The notes: generated by a model from the sequence alone, not told the origin. A DNA stretch of 64,000 nucleotides from Shinella sp. XGS7 (GCF_020535565.1 NZ_CP084758.1:1143501-1207500); one strand, 5' to 3'. Numbered from the stretch's first letter, positions 44,984 through 53,251 are shown. Made by a program: numbers and translations.

Positions 44984-45553
44984 TTGATTGGGCCGGCCAG
45001 AATGCCCCTCAGAAGGTTTGCGCGAGCATTCTGGCTATTCCTGGGACTTGCTTTCGCCGCGTCCGTTGGGGGCTTCGCGCAGGTGCCCGTTGAGAACGCC
45101 AAGGAGGTTCGCTGTGCTGGGACGTCGAATCATCATGACGGCGACACGTTCACGTGCACCCCGGGTGACGGCGCTGCTGCGTTTGTAGCCAGGGTTGCGA
45201 GCGTCGACGCGCCGGAGACTGGTCAGGCGTACTGGCGTGTTGCACGAGCCCGACTGCGTGAGCTAGCGTCCCAGGGCTGCACGTTGCGCTGCTACAAGGT
45301 TGACCGCTACGAGCGACGCGTCTGCCGCCTGAGAACCGCCGAGGGCCGTGATGCGGCGGATTTGTTGCTCTCTGAGGGGCTAGCTTGGTATCCCGAGGAC
45401 TATGCGCACGAGGATGCCCCCGTGGATAGGGCGCGGTATCGGCATCTGCAGGCTGAGGCGCGGTCGACGAAGCTCGGCATCTGGTCGGAACCTGACCCAA
45501 TGCCGCCGAGGACATGCCGGGAGCTCAGGAGGGGCGGTGGTAGTTGCCGGTAG
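44984..45553 (+). CDS. Exported thermonuclease-family (SNase-like) protein
   Basis: Up to 189 residues. A hydrophobic signal segment (AFWLFLGLAFAASVGGFAQ) precedes an OB-fold nuclease domain: HDGDTFTC, VASVDAPETGQAYW, KVDRYERRVCRL, GLAWYPEDYAHE, AEARSTKLGIW. The TTG at 44984 has AAGGGG at good spacing and lies 12 bases after the helicase stop; ATG 45002 is the alternative. The export signal suggests periplasmic nucleic-acid degradation. Close coupling to the helicase gene suggests a shared operon, though not necessarily a shared function. Confidence 0.8.
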   Translation: MIGPARMPLRRFARAFWLFLGLAFAASVGGFAQVPVENAKEVRCAGTSNHHDGDTFTCTPGDGAAAFVARVASVDAPETGQAYWRVARARLRELASQGCTLRCYKVDRYERRVCRLRTAEGRDAADLLLSEGLAWYPEDYAHEDAPVDRARYRHLQAEARSTKLGIWSEPDPMPPRTCRELRRGGGSCR

Positions 45554-45561
45554 TCAGGGGC

Positions 45562-45726
45562 ATGAGCAACAAGGAAATCATTCAGGAGCTTCGTTCAATC
45601 ATCGCGGCACAGCAAGAGTTGCTCCGGATGACGCTGTGGGTGATGTGCCAGGGGGCAGCAGACAGCATCGCCGCCGTTCCAGAGCCGCGACTAGGTTGCG
45701 CAAATGAGGGTCTTAATCAACTCTAA
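45562..45726 (+). CDS. Small hypothetical protein
   Basis: 54 residues (MSNKEIIQELRSIIAAQQELL ... ) with an amphipathic first helix. AGGGGC precedes the ATG. It follows the thermonuclease gene by 8 bases. No family recognised. Confidence 0.4.
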   Translation: MSNKEIIQELRSIIAAQQELLRMTLWVMCQGAADSIAAVPEPRLGCANEGLNQL

Positions 45727-45801
45727 CCAGTTCCATCAGCAACTCTCGACTGGAATGCGCGCCGATTTCGCGCGTCGGCGGCGAGTGATGGAAGTCTTCA
45801 A

Positions 45802-46158
45802 ATGACGGCCTACAAAGAGCGCGAACTCGGTACTCAGAAGCATGAACGTCCGGCGGCACCGGACAACGTGTGGAACTACGATGAGTTCTCGGCGTGGCGC
45901 GACGAGGTCTGGAATCTCATCGGGGACTTCGCCGGCAGCGAGGTGCAGCAGCTGTTTCTCCGCCATCCACCAAAGTGGGTCGTCGGCGATGACCTCTCAT
46001 GGCTCGACGACATCCTTCTCAAGGTTCACGGCGAAGAAGTTGACTCGAAGTCTTTATTGACTGAGCGACTGCTCAAGCGGTATCGGGCAACCCCTCTCAG
46101 TCCTGCTTACATCGTTGGGCATTGCCACCCGACCATAAAACGCGATCCGTACGGGTAG
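45802..46158 (+). CDS. Hypothetical protein
   Basis: 118 residues, acidic and Trp-rich (NVWNYDEFSAWRDEVWNLIGDFAG ... HPPKWVVGDDLSWLDDILLK). GGAAG precedes ATG 45802. Soluble; no known domain. Last + strand gene before the IS66-disrupted gene. Confidence 0.55.
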   Translation: MTAYKERELGTQKHERPAAPDNVWNYDEFSAWRDEVWNLIGDFAGSEVQQLFLRHPPKWVVGDDLSWLDDILLKVHGEEVDSKSLLTERLLKRYRATPLSPAYIVGHCHPTIKRDPYG

Positions 46159-46183
46159 CCGGACGTCTAATCCGCTCGACTCG

Positions 46184-46404
46184 CTAGCGCGACGCCTCCT
46201 TCAGTAGCAAGGCGATCTGTGTCTTGGACATGCCAATGGTGACCGGGCACCTGCTATAGGCCTCGGCAAAGGCCGCAGCGCAGGCATTCACCGGCAGACC
46301 CTCGGTAGCGTCATTCAGTCCGTCGGCGATGGAGAGGATGGGAGACGGGTTGTGGAGCGTCTTTCCGATGTTTGTGGTGAGGCGGGCTTGGTCAATGTTG
46401 CTCT
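46184..46404 (-). pseudogene. C-terminal part of a membrane-protein gene split by IS66
   Basis: Reads Q-S-N-I-D-Q-A-R-L-T-T-N-I-G-K and on to SKTQIALLLKEASR, stop at 46184. The target-site duplication GTTGCTCT (S-N codons) is in frame with the N-terminal part at 49283-49645. Intact, the protein would have about 190 residues with an N-terminal membrane domain. Family unknown. Confidence 0.85.
46397..46404. repeat. Left copy of IS66 target-site duplication
   Basis: GTTGCTCT, identical to 49283-49290; 8 bp is the usual duplication length for IS66. Confidence 0.95.
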
Positions 46405-46485
46405 GTAAGCGTCCGGCGAACCCATCTTGAACGCTGAGGCCGTGCCAGCCAGGATGGTGTCCACCAAACGAGATAGGTGGACACC

Positions 46486-46833
46486 ATGCCAGACGCCAAG
46501 CCGGCCACGCGCCGGCGCCACGACCCGGAACTGAAGCGGCAAGTGCTTGCCGAATGCGCGGCACCTGGCGCGTCCGTAGCCAAGGTGGCGATGAGCCATG
46601 GCCTGAACGCCAATCTCGTCCACAAGTGGCGGCGGACGGTGGCTCATGATCGAGACGCCGCCATCGCCAGCGCGTTCGTGCCAGTGAGCGTCGTACCGGC
46701 GGCGCCACCGACGGTCGAGGCGCCTCAGTTCATCGAGGTGGACCTGCAACGCGGTCCGGTCACCGTGCGGGTGCGCTGGCCAATGGCGAGCGCGGCGTCG
46801 TGCGGCGCCTGGCTGCGTGAGATGCTGCGTTGA
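46486..46833 (+). CDS. tnpA: IS66 TnpA (HTH accessory protein)
   Basis: 115 residues from ATG 46486 (GGTGG upstream). HTH part RRRHDPELKRQVLAECAAPG ... VAMSHGLNANLVHKWRR. The C-terminal half has alternating beta strands usual for this subfamily. Its stop overlaps the TTG start of tnpB. Confidence 0.9.
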   Translation: MPDAKPATRRRHDPELKRQVLAECAAPGASVAKVAMSHGLNANLVHKWRRTVAHDRDAAIASAFVPVSVVPAAPPTVEAPQFIEVDLQRGPVTVRVRWPMASAASCGAWLREMLR

Positions 46834-47162
46834 TCCGGGTAGATGCGCTATGGCTGGCAGTCGAGCCGCTGGACATGCGCGCCGGCACCGAGGCTGCCCT
46901 GGCTCGCGTGGTGTCGGTGTTCGGCGCGGCACGGCCACACCACGCCTACCTGTTTGCCAACCGCCGGGCCAACCGGATGAAGGTGCTGGTCCATGACGGG
47001 ATTGGTGTGTGGCTGGCCGCACGGCGCTTGAATGCCGGCCGCTTCGTCTGGCCTCGCGACGTGAGCGGCACCTTGAGCCTGAGCTGCGCCCAGTTCGAAG
47101 CCCTGGTTCTCGGTCTGCCCTGGCAGCGCGTCGGCGAGGCGGGCGTCATCACGCTGCTGTAG
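46830..47162 (+). CDS. tnpB: IS66 TnpB
   Basis: 110 residues, TTG start overlapping the tnpA stop. Signature LDMRAGTEAALARV and HHAYLFANRRANRMKVLVHDGIGVW, then ARRLNAGRFVWP. Required for IS66 transposition; biochemical role unclear. Confidence 0.93.
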   Translation: MIRVDALWLAVEPLDMRAGTEAALARVVSVFGAARPHHAYLFANRRANRMKVLVHDGIGVWLAARRLNAGRFVWPRDVSGTLSLSCAQFEALVLGLPWQRVGEAGVITLL

Positions 47163-47183
47163 CCGCGCGTGCCGTAGGTCCTT

Positions 47184-48770
47184 GTGGCAATTGCGGCATG
47201 TGCCGATGGCGCGCTGTGCGTCGGTTCGGCACGATGCCTTCTCGTGATCGCCGACGACCTCGACACCCTCGATGCCCAGCAACTTCGCGACGCCTTGCGC
47301 GCGGCGCGCTTCGAGGTGGCATTCAAGCAGGCAGTCATCGACAAGCTCACGCACGAGAACGCGATCCTCAAGCGCTTGAAGTTCGCCGCGCAGAGCGAGC
47401 GGTACAGCGCCGAGCAGAAGAGCCTGCTGGACGAGACGCTGGATGCCGACCTGGCGGCCGTGGCCGCCGAGATCGAAGCGCTGCAGCCTGCCCGGGCCGC
47501 CGGCGAGCGCCAGCAGCCCCGGCGCGAGAAGCTGCCAGCACACCTGCCGCGCCGCGACGTTCGCCATGAACCCGAGAGCACCACTTGCGGGTGTGGCCAA
47601 GCCCTGCAGCGCATCGGCGAGGACGTGGCCGAGAAGCTGGACTACCAGCCCGGCGTCTTCACGGTGGAGCGCCACATCCGCGGCAAGTGGGTATGCAAGT
47701 GCTGCGAGCGGATCGTGCAAGCGCCGGTCGCGCCACACGTCATCGACAAGGGACTGCCGACGAGCGGGCTGCTGGCCCAGGTACTGGTCGCCAAGTACCT
47801 GGATCACCTACCGCTGTACCGCCAGGAAGCCATCTTCGAGCGCGCCGGGCACGCCATCGCACGATCGACGCTGGCCCAGTGGGTGGGCGAATGCGGTGTG
47901 CAGCTGCAGCCGCTGGTGGATGCCCTGGCCCGGGAACTGCTCGGCCAGGGCGTGCTGCACGCGGACGAGACGCCGGTGGCGATGCTCAAGCCAGGCCACG
48001 GCAAGACGCACCGCGCCTACCTGTGGAGCTACTGCACGACACAGTTCAACCCGCTGCAGGCGGTCGTCTTCGACTTCGCCGACAGCCGAGGCGGCCAGCA
48101 CGCCCGCGAGTTCCTGGGACTGCCCGGCACACCAGACCATCCCGGCTGGCAAGGCAAGCTCGTCTGCGACGACTTCGCTGGCTACAAGGCCTGCTTCGAG
48201 CTGGGAGTGACCGAGGCGGGTTGCATGGCGCATGCACGGCGCAAGTTCCACGAACTCTGGGCCAACCACGGCAGCCAGGTCGGCGAGCAGGCGCTGAAGT
48301 TCTTCGCTCAGCTCTATGACGTGGAGCGCGGGGTGGCCAACGCCGACACACAAACCAGGCTCGATGCCAGACAGGCTGCCCGGCCGCTGGCGGACGCGCT
48401 GCGCCAGTGGCTGCGACAGCAGCGCCAGCGTGTCCCTGATGGATCAGCCACCGCACGGGCCATCGACTACAGCCTCAAGCGCTGGGCGGCGTTGACGCGC
48501 TACCTCGACGACGGCGATCTGCCCATCGACAACAACTGGGTGGAGAACCGCATCCGGCCTATCGCGCTGGGTCGGCAGAACTGGCTGTTCGCTGGGAGCT
48601 TGCGCGCAGGCAAGCGAGCCGCAGTGATCATGAGCCTCGTGCACTCGGCTCGGCTCAATGGCCACGATCCCTACGTGTACCTGCGCGACATCCTCGAGCG
48701 TCTGCCGACCCAGCCAGCGAATCGGATCGTGGAACTGCTGCCGCACCACTGGAATCCTGCCGCCACCTGA
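47184..48770 (+). CDS. tnpC: IS66 TnpC DDE transposase
   Basis: 528 residues. N-terminal coiled coil (DKLTHENAILKRLKFAAQSER), zinc-finger cysteines (CGCGQAL, CKCCERIV), catalytic core with LHADETPVAML and VCDDFAGYK, and the typical end DNNWVENRIRPIALGRQNWLF, then SARLNGHDPYVYLRDIL. Full length. The first residues (about 20) may be an over-extended start. Confidence 0.95.
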   Translation: MAIAACADGALCVGSARCLLVIADDLDTLDAQQLRDALRAARFEVAFKQAVIDKLTHENAILKRLKFAAQSERYSAEQKSLLDETLDADLAAVAAEIEALQPARAAGERQQPRREKLPAHLPRRDVRHEPESTTCGCGQALQRIGEDVAEKLDYQPGVFTVERHIRGKWVCKCCERIVQAPVAPHVIDKGLPTSGLLAQVLVAKYLDHLPLYRQEAIFERAGHAIARSTLAQWVGECGVQLQPLVDALARELLGQGVLHADETPVAMLKPGHGKTHRAYLWSYCTTQFNPLQAVVFDFADSRGGQHAREFLGLPGTPDHPGWQGKLVCDDFAGYKACFELGVTEAGCMAHARRKFHELWANHGSQVGEQALKFFAQLYDVERGVANADTQTRLDARQAARPLADALRQWLRQQRQRVPDGSATARAIDYSLKRWAALTRYLDDGDLPIDNNWVENRIRPIALGRQNWLFAGSLRAGKRAAVIMSLVHSARLNGHDPYVYLRDILERLPTQPANRIVELLPHHWNPAAT

Positions 48771-48920
48771 ATGCGGCCATCCCGACGGCCAAGCTGCTGT
48801 CGGCATCCACCCTACGTGTGCTCAGAGTTCCACCAAACCGTCAAAAGGGGCGGGCGATACCCTTGGGCTCGAGGCCGGGCATTAATGGCTCCAAACGTCC
48901 AGACCCAATACAGTCGCTGA

Positions 48921-49256
48921 ATGAACATGAACTACGTTTATCTCGGCGTTGCGATCATTGCGGAAGTCGCTGCCACCAGCTTCCTCAAGTCATCGGAAGG
49001 CATGACCAAACTATGGCCCACGCTTGCCAGCGTGACAGGCTATGCGGTCTCGTTCTACTTCCTCTCCATCACCCTCAAAGCGATACCAACAGGTATCGCC
49101 TATGGCATCTGGTCGGGCGTCGGCATCGTGCTGGTGTCGGCGGTCGGCTGGCTGTGGTTCAAGCAGACACTGGACGCCCCCGCGCTCGCCGGAATCGGCA
49201 TGATCATGGCCGGGGTGCTGACGATCAATCTGTTCTCCAAGTCGGTGGCCCACTGA
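48921..49256 (+). CDS. SMR-family multidrug efflux protein (EmrE-like), IS66 passenger
   Basis: 111 residues, four transmembrane helices. The essential Glu is in AIIAEVAATSFLKSSEG. IPTGIAYGIWSGVGIVLVS and the end INLFSKS agree closely with E. coli EmrE as I recall it. Proton-driven export of quaternary ammonium and related cations. The stop lies 9 bases inside the right inverted repeat, so the gene moves with the element. Confidence 0.93.
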   Translation: MNMNYVYLGVAIIAEVAATSFLKSSEGMTKLWPTLASVTGYAVSFYFLSITLKAIPTGIAYGIWSGVGIVLVSAVGWLWFKQTLDAPALAGIGMIMAGVLTINLFSKSVAH

Positions 49257-49282
49257 TCAGAGGGTGTTCACCGGACGCTTAC

Positions 49283-49290
49283 GTTGCTCT
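49283..49290. repeat. Right copy of IS66 target-site duplication
   Basis: GTTGCTCT, identical to 46397-46404. Confidence 0.95.
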
Positions 49291-49645
49291 GCATGGCGCA
49301 GTGCAAAGTCGCCTTACCCCATAGCTCAGAGGCCGACCGCTCGCAATAGTCCCCCATGGCCCCATAGACGGACGCGGACATTGCGGCGGTTTGTGCTTCT
49401 TGCAACTCCATATTGAATGCGCTGCTTGAGGTTACCGTCCCGAACAGTCCAAGCAACAATGCGAGCGCTCCCCCAGCCTGCACAGGGAGTGACTCCGCGA
49501 TTGCTTCCCAGCCGAAGACTAGGCCGGCGAGGGCGAGGAGTGCTGTGATGACTCCAGAAATGGCCAATGCCCATTGGAACTGCCAGAGCTGGAGTCCAGC
49601 CAGGACCAAGCCGGCAACACACACAACAATGCGCATATAGATCAT
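49283..49645 (-). pseudogene. N-terminal part of the membrane-protein gene split by IS66
   Basis: Starts MIYMRIVVCVAGLVLAGL with at least three hydrophobic segments, then AATLHCAMQSN-type sequence (WGKATLHCAMQSN) reaching the target duplication. Beyond it the frame reads into the element for a few codons and stops. Two Cys (GDYCERS, LHCAM) follow the membrane part. Confidence 0.85.
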
Positions 49646-50113
49646 TCAGTACCTCCACCGCTGTATGGCGACCGAGACTTCGAGTCGCTCAAACGAAGAG
49701 ACCGTACGACGGGAGGCTCTGAGCATCGAGTCTTCTACCTGCTGCTTATAGTGCCCGCCGCGCTCCTGGGGCACCCTTCGCTGCGCAGGCAGCCTGAGGT
49801 CCAGTAGTGACTGGTCTCCCAGTTGCCTTACACGCGCGTGTTTCGCATTACCGAGCTCCTACAACTGCTGGAGCCTCTCATGCGCTACATCACCTATGCC
49901 AACTTCATCCTGCACTTGCCGCTGATCCCCCGGTTTGGCGGCGCTTGGCTTGCCTGGGCTGCTATCCACCTGCTCCTCTTGGCCTGCGCCAAGCGCATCA
50001 AGTAAGCAGAGCGGCCAAGCCGCCTGATTGCTGCCGCGGCCACCGTGCAGGGCCAAGAGCTACGCCAGGGGCGGGGACTCATCCGCTCCCTGGTTGCTCA
50101 CGTGCCGAGGGGA
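49646..50113. other. Gene-poor stretch with one possible tiny membrane protein
   Basis: A frame from ATG 49880 to 50005 encodes 41 residues (MRYITYANFILHLPLIPRFG, then AWLAWAAIHLLLLACAKRIK), one hydrophobic helix with a basic end and GGAG before the ATG. Coding status open. Nothing else recognised. Confidence 0.35.
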
Positions 50114-50362
50114 TCAGCGCTTGCGATTTGACTGCGACACCACCGATGCCGCGAGCGTCTTCGTCGTGGCCGACGACCGCGAGTTGTCCAATGCCCCGCC
50201 AGCCTTCGCCTCAGTCTTGGCGCCAGTCTGCGCGGTCGAGCCCGCTTGACGAAGGGCCGAGCCAGCAAGCGAGCGCTGCAGCGCGCTGGCGGAGCCGCTT
50301 TGAAGCGTCTTGCCGGCGAGAGAGGCGACCTGAGGCGAAGTCTGCTTGGTGTTCTTGCTCAT
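50114..50362 (-). CDS. Small Ser/Ala/Thr-rich protein of a recurrent island family
   Basis: 82 residues from ATG 50362 (MSKNTKQTSPQVASLAGKTL ... ATTKTLAASVVSQSNRKR). Low-complexity, helical, basic C-terminus. From memory the start MSKNTKQTSP and end TKTLAASVLSQS are conserved in short uncharacterised proteins on proteobacterial islands. Function unknown. Confidence 0.7.
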   Translation of the reverse strand: MSKNTKQTSPQVASLAGKTLQSGSASALQRSLAGSALRQAGSTAQTGAKTEAKAGGALDNSRSSATTKTLAASVVSQSNRKR

Positions 50363-51427
50363 GCGGGCGCCTAGAAGTGGATTGATTGACTGGGTTTGCA
50401 TCCAGTATTTCTACTATATGTAGTGGCGTTTGCGTCGTCAATGCCACACATTTAGTGCATTTGGGTGGGCGGACGATGCCTGGACCGAGCTGGCTGTTAT
50501 CTTGTGGATATGCTGGACGCTGGCCCGCCCGCCCACGAGGCGAAGTCGTATCGACAGTGTGAGCCTCATTGAAGAGTAGTCCTGCCTTGACCATTCCAAT
50601 GGTCGCCGCTGGCTCGGTGTGTGGGCGCATCGAACATGCCGCAACCGCGGAGTCAAGACATGGGCACTTCCTTCCTGCCTGCTCAACTCGACCGCTTCCG
50701 CCGCGAAACTGCCTAGGAAGCGCCGATCTCTGAAGGTTCAGGTTGGGCCGTGGTTCTACGACGGCATCCAGGTCAGCGAGTCCTCTCGCTGACCTTCACA
50801 ATGTGGAGAAGGCTGGAGGCCGGCGGCTGCCAGCTTCTGAAGCTCAGCGAAAAACCAACCCGCAGACCTCGTGCCAAATGGTATGGCCCAGCGCGCACGC
50901 GATCCGCGCCGATGAAGGCTTATTCCCGATGGGCTTTCGCTGTGGCGGCACTAGGCTGGGAGCGGAAATTCACCAAAGACCGCTCCTAGCTACCGCAGCG
51001 CTGGTCAACACGCCCAAAGGGCTGCGCACCTCCCTGCTACACAAGTTCAACTCCATCCACGGAGAATCGGTAGAGAAGAGGAGCTTGCCAAAGGCTTCAA
51101 AGTGAGGAGCATTGTGCAGGTTTGGTCGTTGTGCTCGGACAGGCACTGAACTGGGCTTGTCCGCAATGATGGGAACCCAATAAAGTTCCGGGCTTTGGCA
51201 CACCCGCGCGAAAGCCGGCGTCGCAAAGCTTCCGATCTACGGCCTTCGGGTCACGACAGCGGGGCCGCCTCATTGCCAGTAGACCACGCGCGTCCGTTGC
51301 GTCTCTGCATGTGATGCACCAGAGCCCGAGCTGTTACGCCGATGGACTGGTTTGCCGACACCCGCTCGCAACGGTACCCGGCGAGGAGTCGCTGGAGCTG
51401 TCGGTAACTAAAGGAGGGGGCACTCGA
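50363..51427. other. About 1 kb without a supportable gene
   Basis: Several frames up to 120 residues exist (50743-51105 is the longest) but none has family resemblance or a clear ribosome-binding site, and they overlap in conflicting frames. It may be decayed sequence. CTATATGTAG near 50414 is a short palindrome upstream of the small gene at 50114-50362. Confidence 0.4.
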
Positions 51428-51883
51428 ATGGGCAAGATCAGATGCGACGCCTGCGGAGGCGCACACATGCGCAAACTGTCGATGGTGCTCGATGAAGGGA
51501 CCAGGACGACTGTAAGTGTGGGTCCGCGGTTCACCGTGAGGCATACATCGCGGACAACGCTGGCCAAGGAACATTCACCCAACAGAATGCGCTACGAGAC
51601 GAAGGTGATGCTTGGCATGTACGGGCTCGTCATGGGCATGACTTCAATGTTCGTCGGGGAAGCCTCGTTATGGGTAGCGCAGCAGTCGTTTCTGCTTGCT
51701 TGGTTCACCAAGCTATTGGTGGCCTTGGCGGCGGGTGCCGTTTTCTTCGCCATCATCCGACTCGGCTTTCCCGCGGTGCATGAGCGATTGAAGTGGGCTT
51801 GGGATGTTGACCAGAAGGACGCCGAGGACTTCCACAACAAGTGGCTCTGTATGCAGTGCGGCGGCACGAAGGTGGTTGCGTGA
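51428..51883 (+). CDS. Membrane protein with terminal CxxC zinc-ribbon halves
   Basis: 151 residues from ATG 51428 behind GGAGGGGG. CDAC near the N-terminus (KIRCDACGG) and CMQC at the C-terminus (WLCMQCGGTK) could form one split zinc ribbon. Two hydrophobic helices lie between (VMLGMYGLVMGMTSMFVG; LLVALAAGAVFFAIIRLGF). Its stop overlaps the next ATG by one base. Family unknown. Confidence 0.7.
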   Translation: MGKIRCDACGGAHMRKLSMVLDEGTRTTVSVGPRFTVRHTSRTTLAKEHSPNRMRYETKVMLGMYGLVMGMTSMFVGEASLWVAQQSFLLAWFTKLLVALAAGAVFFAIIRLGFPAVHERLKWAWDVDQKDAEDFHNKWLCMQCGGTKVVA

Positions 51884-52227
51884 TGAATAAGCTGTTTCCG
51901 ATCCAGTCGCGCTCGTTCGTGTGGCCGGCGATCCCTGTGCTTATCTACTTGGTTGTGATGTTCAACATGTCGGTGGCGGCAGGCGCACGCAAATCCTGCA
52001 TTGAAAAATTGAGAGGCGGCCTCAATGCCGTGACAGATGCCTCGTGGGCGCGGTCCAGCGAGGGCAAGAACCACGTGACTGTGGTGTTCAACGAGATGGG
52101 AAAAACGCATACCCTGCGCTGCACGTTTAAGGATGACACGCATGTCGTCGAGGACATGAAGTTGAGCGACGGCGATGGCATGAGCGAGTTCGTTTCCTCC
52201 ACGAAGAACACGTGGTTCCCGTTCTAG
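51883..52227 (+). CDS. Small membrane-anchored protein coupled to the zinc-ribbon protein
   Basis: 114 residues from ATG 51883. One N-terminal hydrophobic helix (PAIPVLIYLVVMFNMSVAAG) and a soluble, probably extracytoplasmic part with two Cys (RKSCIEKL, TLRCTF). TGATG coupling to the upstream gene indicates a two-gene unit. No known family. Confidence 0.65.
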   Translation: MNKLFPIQSRSFVWPAIPVLIYLVVMFNMSVAAGARKSCIEKLRGGLNAVTDASWARSSEGKNHVTVVFNEMGKTHTLRCTFKDDTHVVEDMKLSDGDGMSEFVSSTKNTWFPF

Positions 52228-52401
52228 GGTTGCCTTGAGCCCCGACATTAGGCTTGGGCGCTATATCGACGTGCGGATTGTCATCAGTAGAACCAGCTGC
52301 AGGAAACGTCGAGCTCGGACATTGAAGGGCAGCTCTCGGGCGTCGAGTTTGGCGAGTTGAAGTTCTGCTCTCGCTGCGGAGCCGCCGCTGCGCACCGTAA
52401 C

Positions 52402-52441
52402 GTACCGTACTGCTGTACTTTGTACTGGTACGGTACCGTAC
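52402..52441. repeat. GTAC-rich palindromic cluster
   Basis: Seven GTAC tetramers within 40 bases. GTACCGTAC (52402-52410) and GTACGGTAC (52428-52436) are exact inverted copies, and GTACGGTACCGTAC (52428-52441) is itself a perfect palindrome. It lies 63 bases beyond the stop of the minus-strand gene at 52504. Confidence 0.8.
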
Positions 52442-52503
52442 GAAAGACATCAAAGTCGGTCGGCCTCCCGCTGAGCTTGTGGCCAGCGGCTTGCTCGGGC
52501 GTT

Positions 52504-52710
52504 TCAGGGCCCTGATTGAGACGCTGGCTCACTATCGTTCCCAGCCTCTGGTTCTGGGGCAACTTCGCTCTCCGCGGCTCCTTCAAATGCATCCAGCACA
52601 TTCGGCGGCAGCGGTGCATCAAAATCGCGCCGAACCACCATCCCGCCCTTCATGGAGCCTAGGGGCCTGCCATTTGCGTCCGCGCGATCCGTCGCTGGTT
52701 TTTCGGTCAT
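52504..52710 (-). CDS. Small acidic protein, antitoxin-like
   Basis: 68 residues. The central GSMKGGMVVRRDFDAPLPPNVLDAFEG looks like the DFDAPLP.DVL.AFEG tail of DUF2281-type antitoxins; the rest is acidic and disordered. No toxin gene overlaps it. Preceded on the same strand, 76 bases upstream, by the Uma2 operon. Tentative. Confidence 0.5.
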   Translation of the reverse strand: MTEKPATDRADANGRPLGSMKGGMVVRRDFDAPLPPNVLDAFEGAAESEVAPEPEAGNDSEPASQSGP

Positions 52711-52786
52711 GCCTCAACTCCTTCGTGCCAAAGTGCCTTACGTCCCCAAATCAGTGGCCCAGCAGCCTTCGACCGGCGAAAGTCCT

Positions 52787-53251
52787 TCACTGTTCGAGCT
52801 TGGCGCGCACGCGGTCGATCAGCGATTCCACTGGTGGATTGGTTGATGTTGAGAGCGCGCCGATCCAGTTTGCGTCCACGGTGATTCGGTATAGCGCGTC
52901 CTGAAGGCTACCACCCAGTGTGACCGCCACGCGCCCCATGACCCAGTCGAGTTCCTCAGATGTCAGGTCCCAGCCCTTCTTGACAGCGCCTGCACGAAGT
53001 CGACGCAAGAAGTCGCCGAGACTCAGTTCCGCATACTCACTACGCTTGCGGCTCGCATGCTCAGTGAGCTTGGTCGCCAAGTGCTGGCAGGCCTCGTAAC
53101 GAACCCAAAGCTCGTCTTCGGTCATGCCCTCAACGAACCGGCCGTCGATCATGCGAACGATGAGCTTGTTCTGCACACCACTGACGGAGCCACCGAATTT
53201 GCGTGGGAAGTCCGACGGAACTCGGTCGAAAGACAGCTTGTCCGATGTCAT
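52787..53251 (-). CDS. Hypothetical protein, longer paralogue of 23235-23528
   Basis: 154 residues from ATG 53251, whose ATGA overlaps the Uma2 stop. Shares RFVEGMTEDELWVRYEAC and KKGWDLTSEEL with the small protein behind the recombinase trio. It has an extra N-terminal part (SFDRVPSDFPRKFGGSVSGVQNKLIV) and C-terminal part (ITVDANWIGALSTSTNPPVESL). The N-terminal phrase recalls HipA-like GVQ-K motifs, but too weakly to call. Confidence 0.65.
   Translation of the reverse strand: MTSDKLSFDRVPSDFPRKFGGSVSGVQNKLIVRMIDGRFVEGMTEDELWVRYEACQHLATKLTEHASRKRSEYAELSLGDFLRRLRAGAVKKGWDLTSEELDWVMGRVAVTLGGSLQDALYRITVDANWIGALSTSTNPPVESLIDRVRAKLEQ

Larger units (their letters stand above)
46405..49282 (+). 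mobile_element. Complete IS66-family element with an SMR passenger gene
   Basis: 2878 bp. Terminal inverted repeats are GTAAGCGTCCGGCGAAC (46405-46421) and GTTCACCGGACGCTTAC (49266-49282), 16 of 17 bases complementary, flanked by perfect 8-bp duplications. It contains tnpA, tnpB and tnpC in the normal order, plus an EmrE-type efflux gene between tnpC and the right repeat. Intact and apparently recent, as repeats and duplications are undecayed. Confidence 0.95.

Noticed and set aside
50743-51105. 120-codon + strand frame in the gene-poor kilobase
   Set aside because: Competing frames of similar length overlap it, there is no good ribosome-binding site, and no family resemblance.
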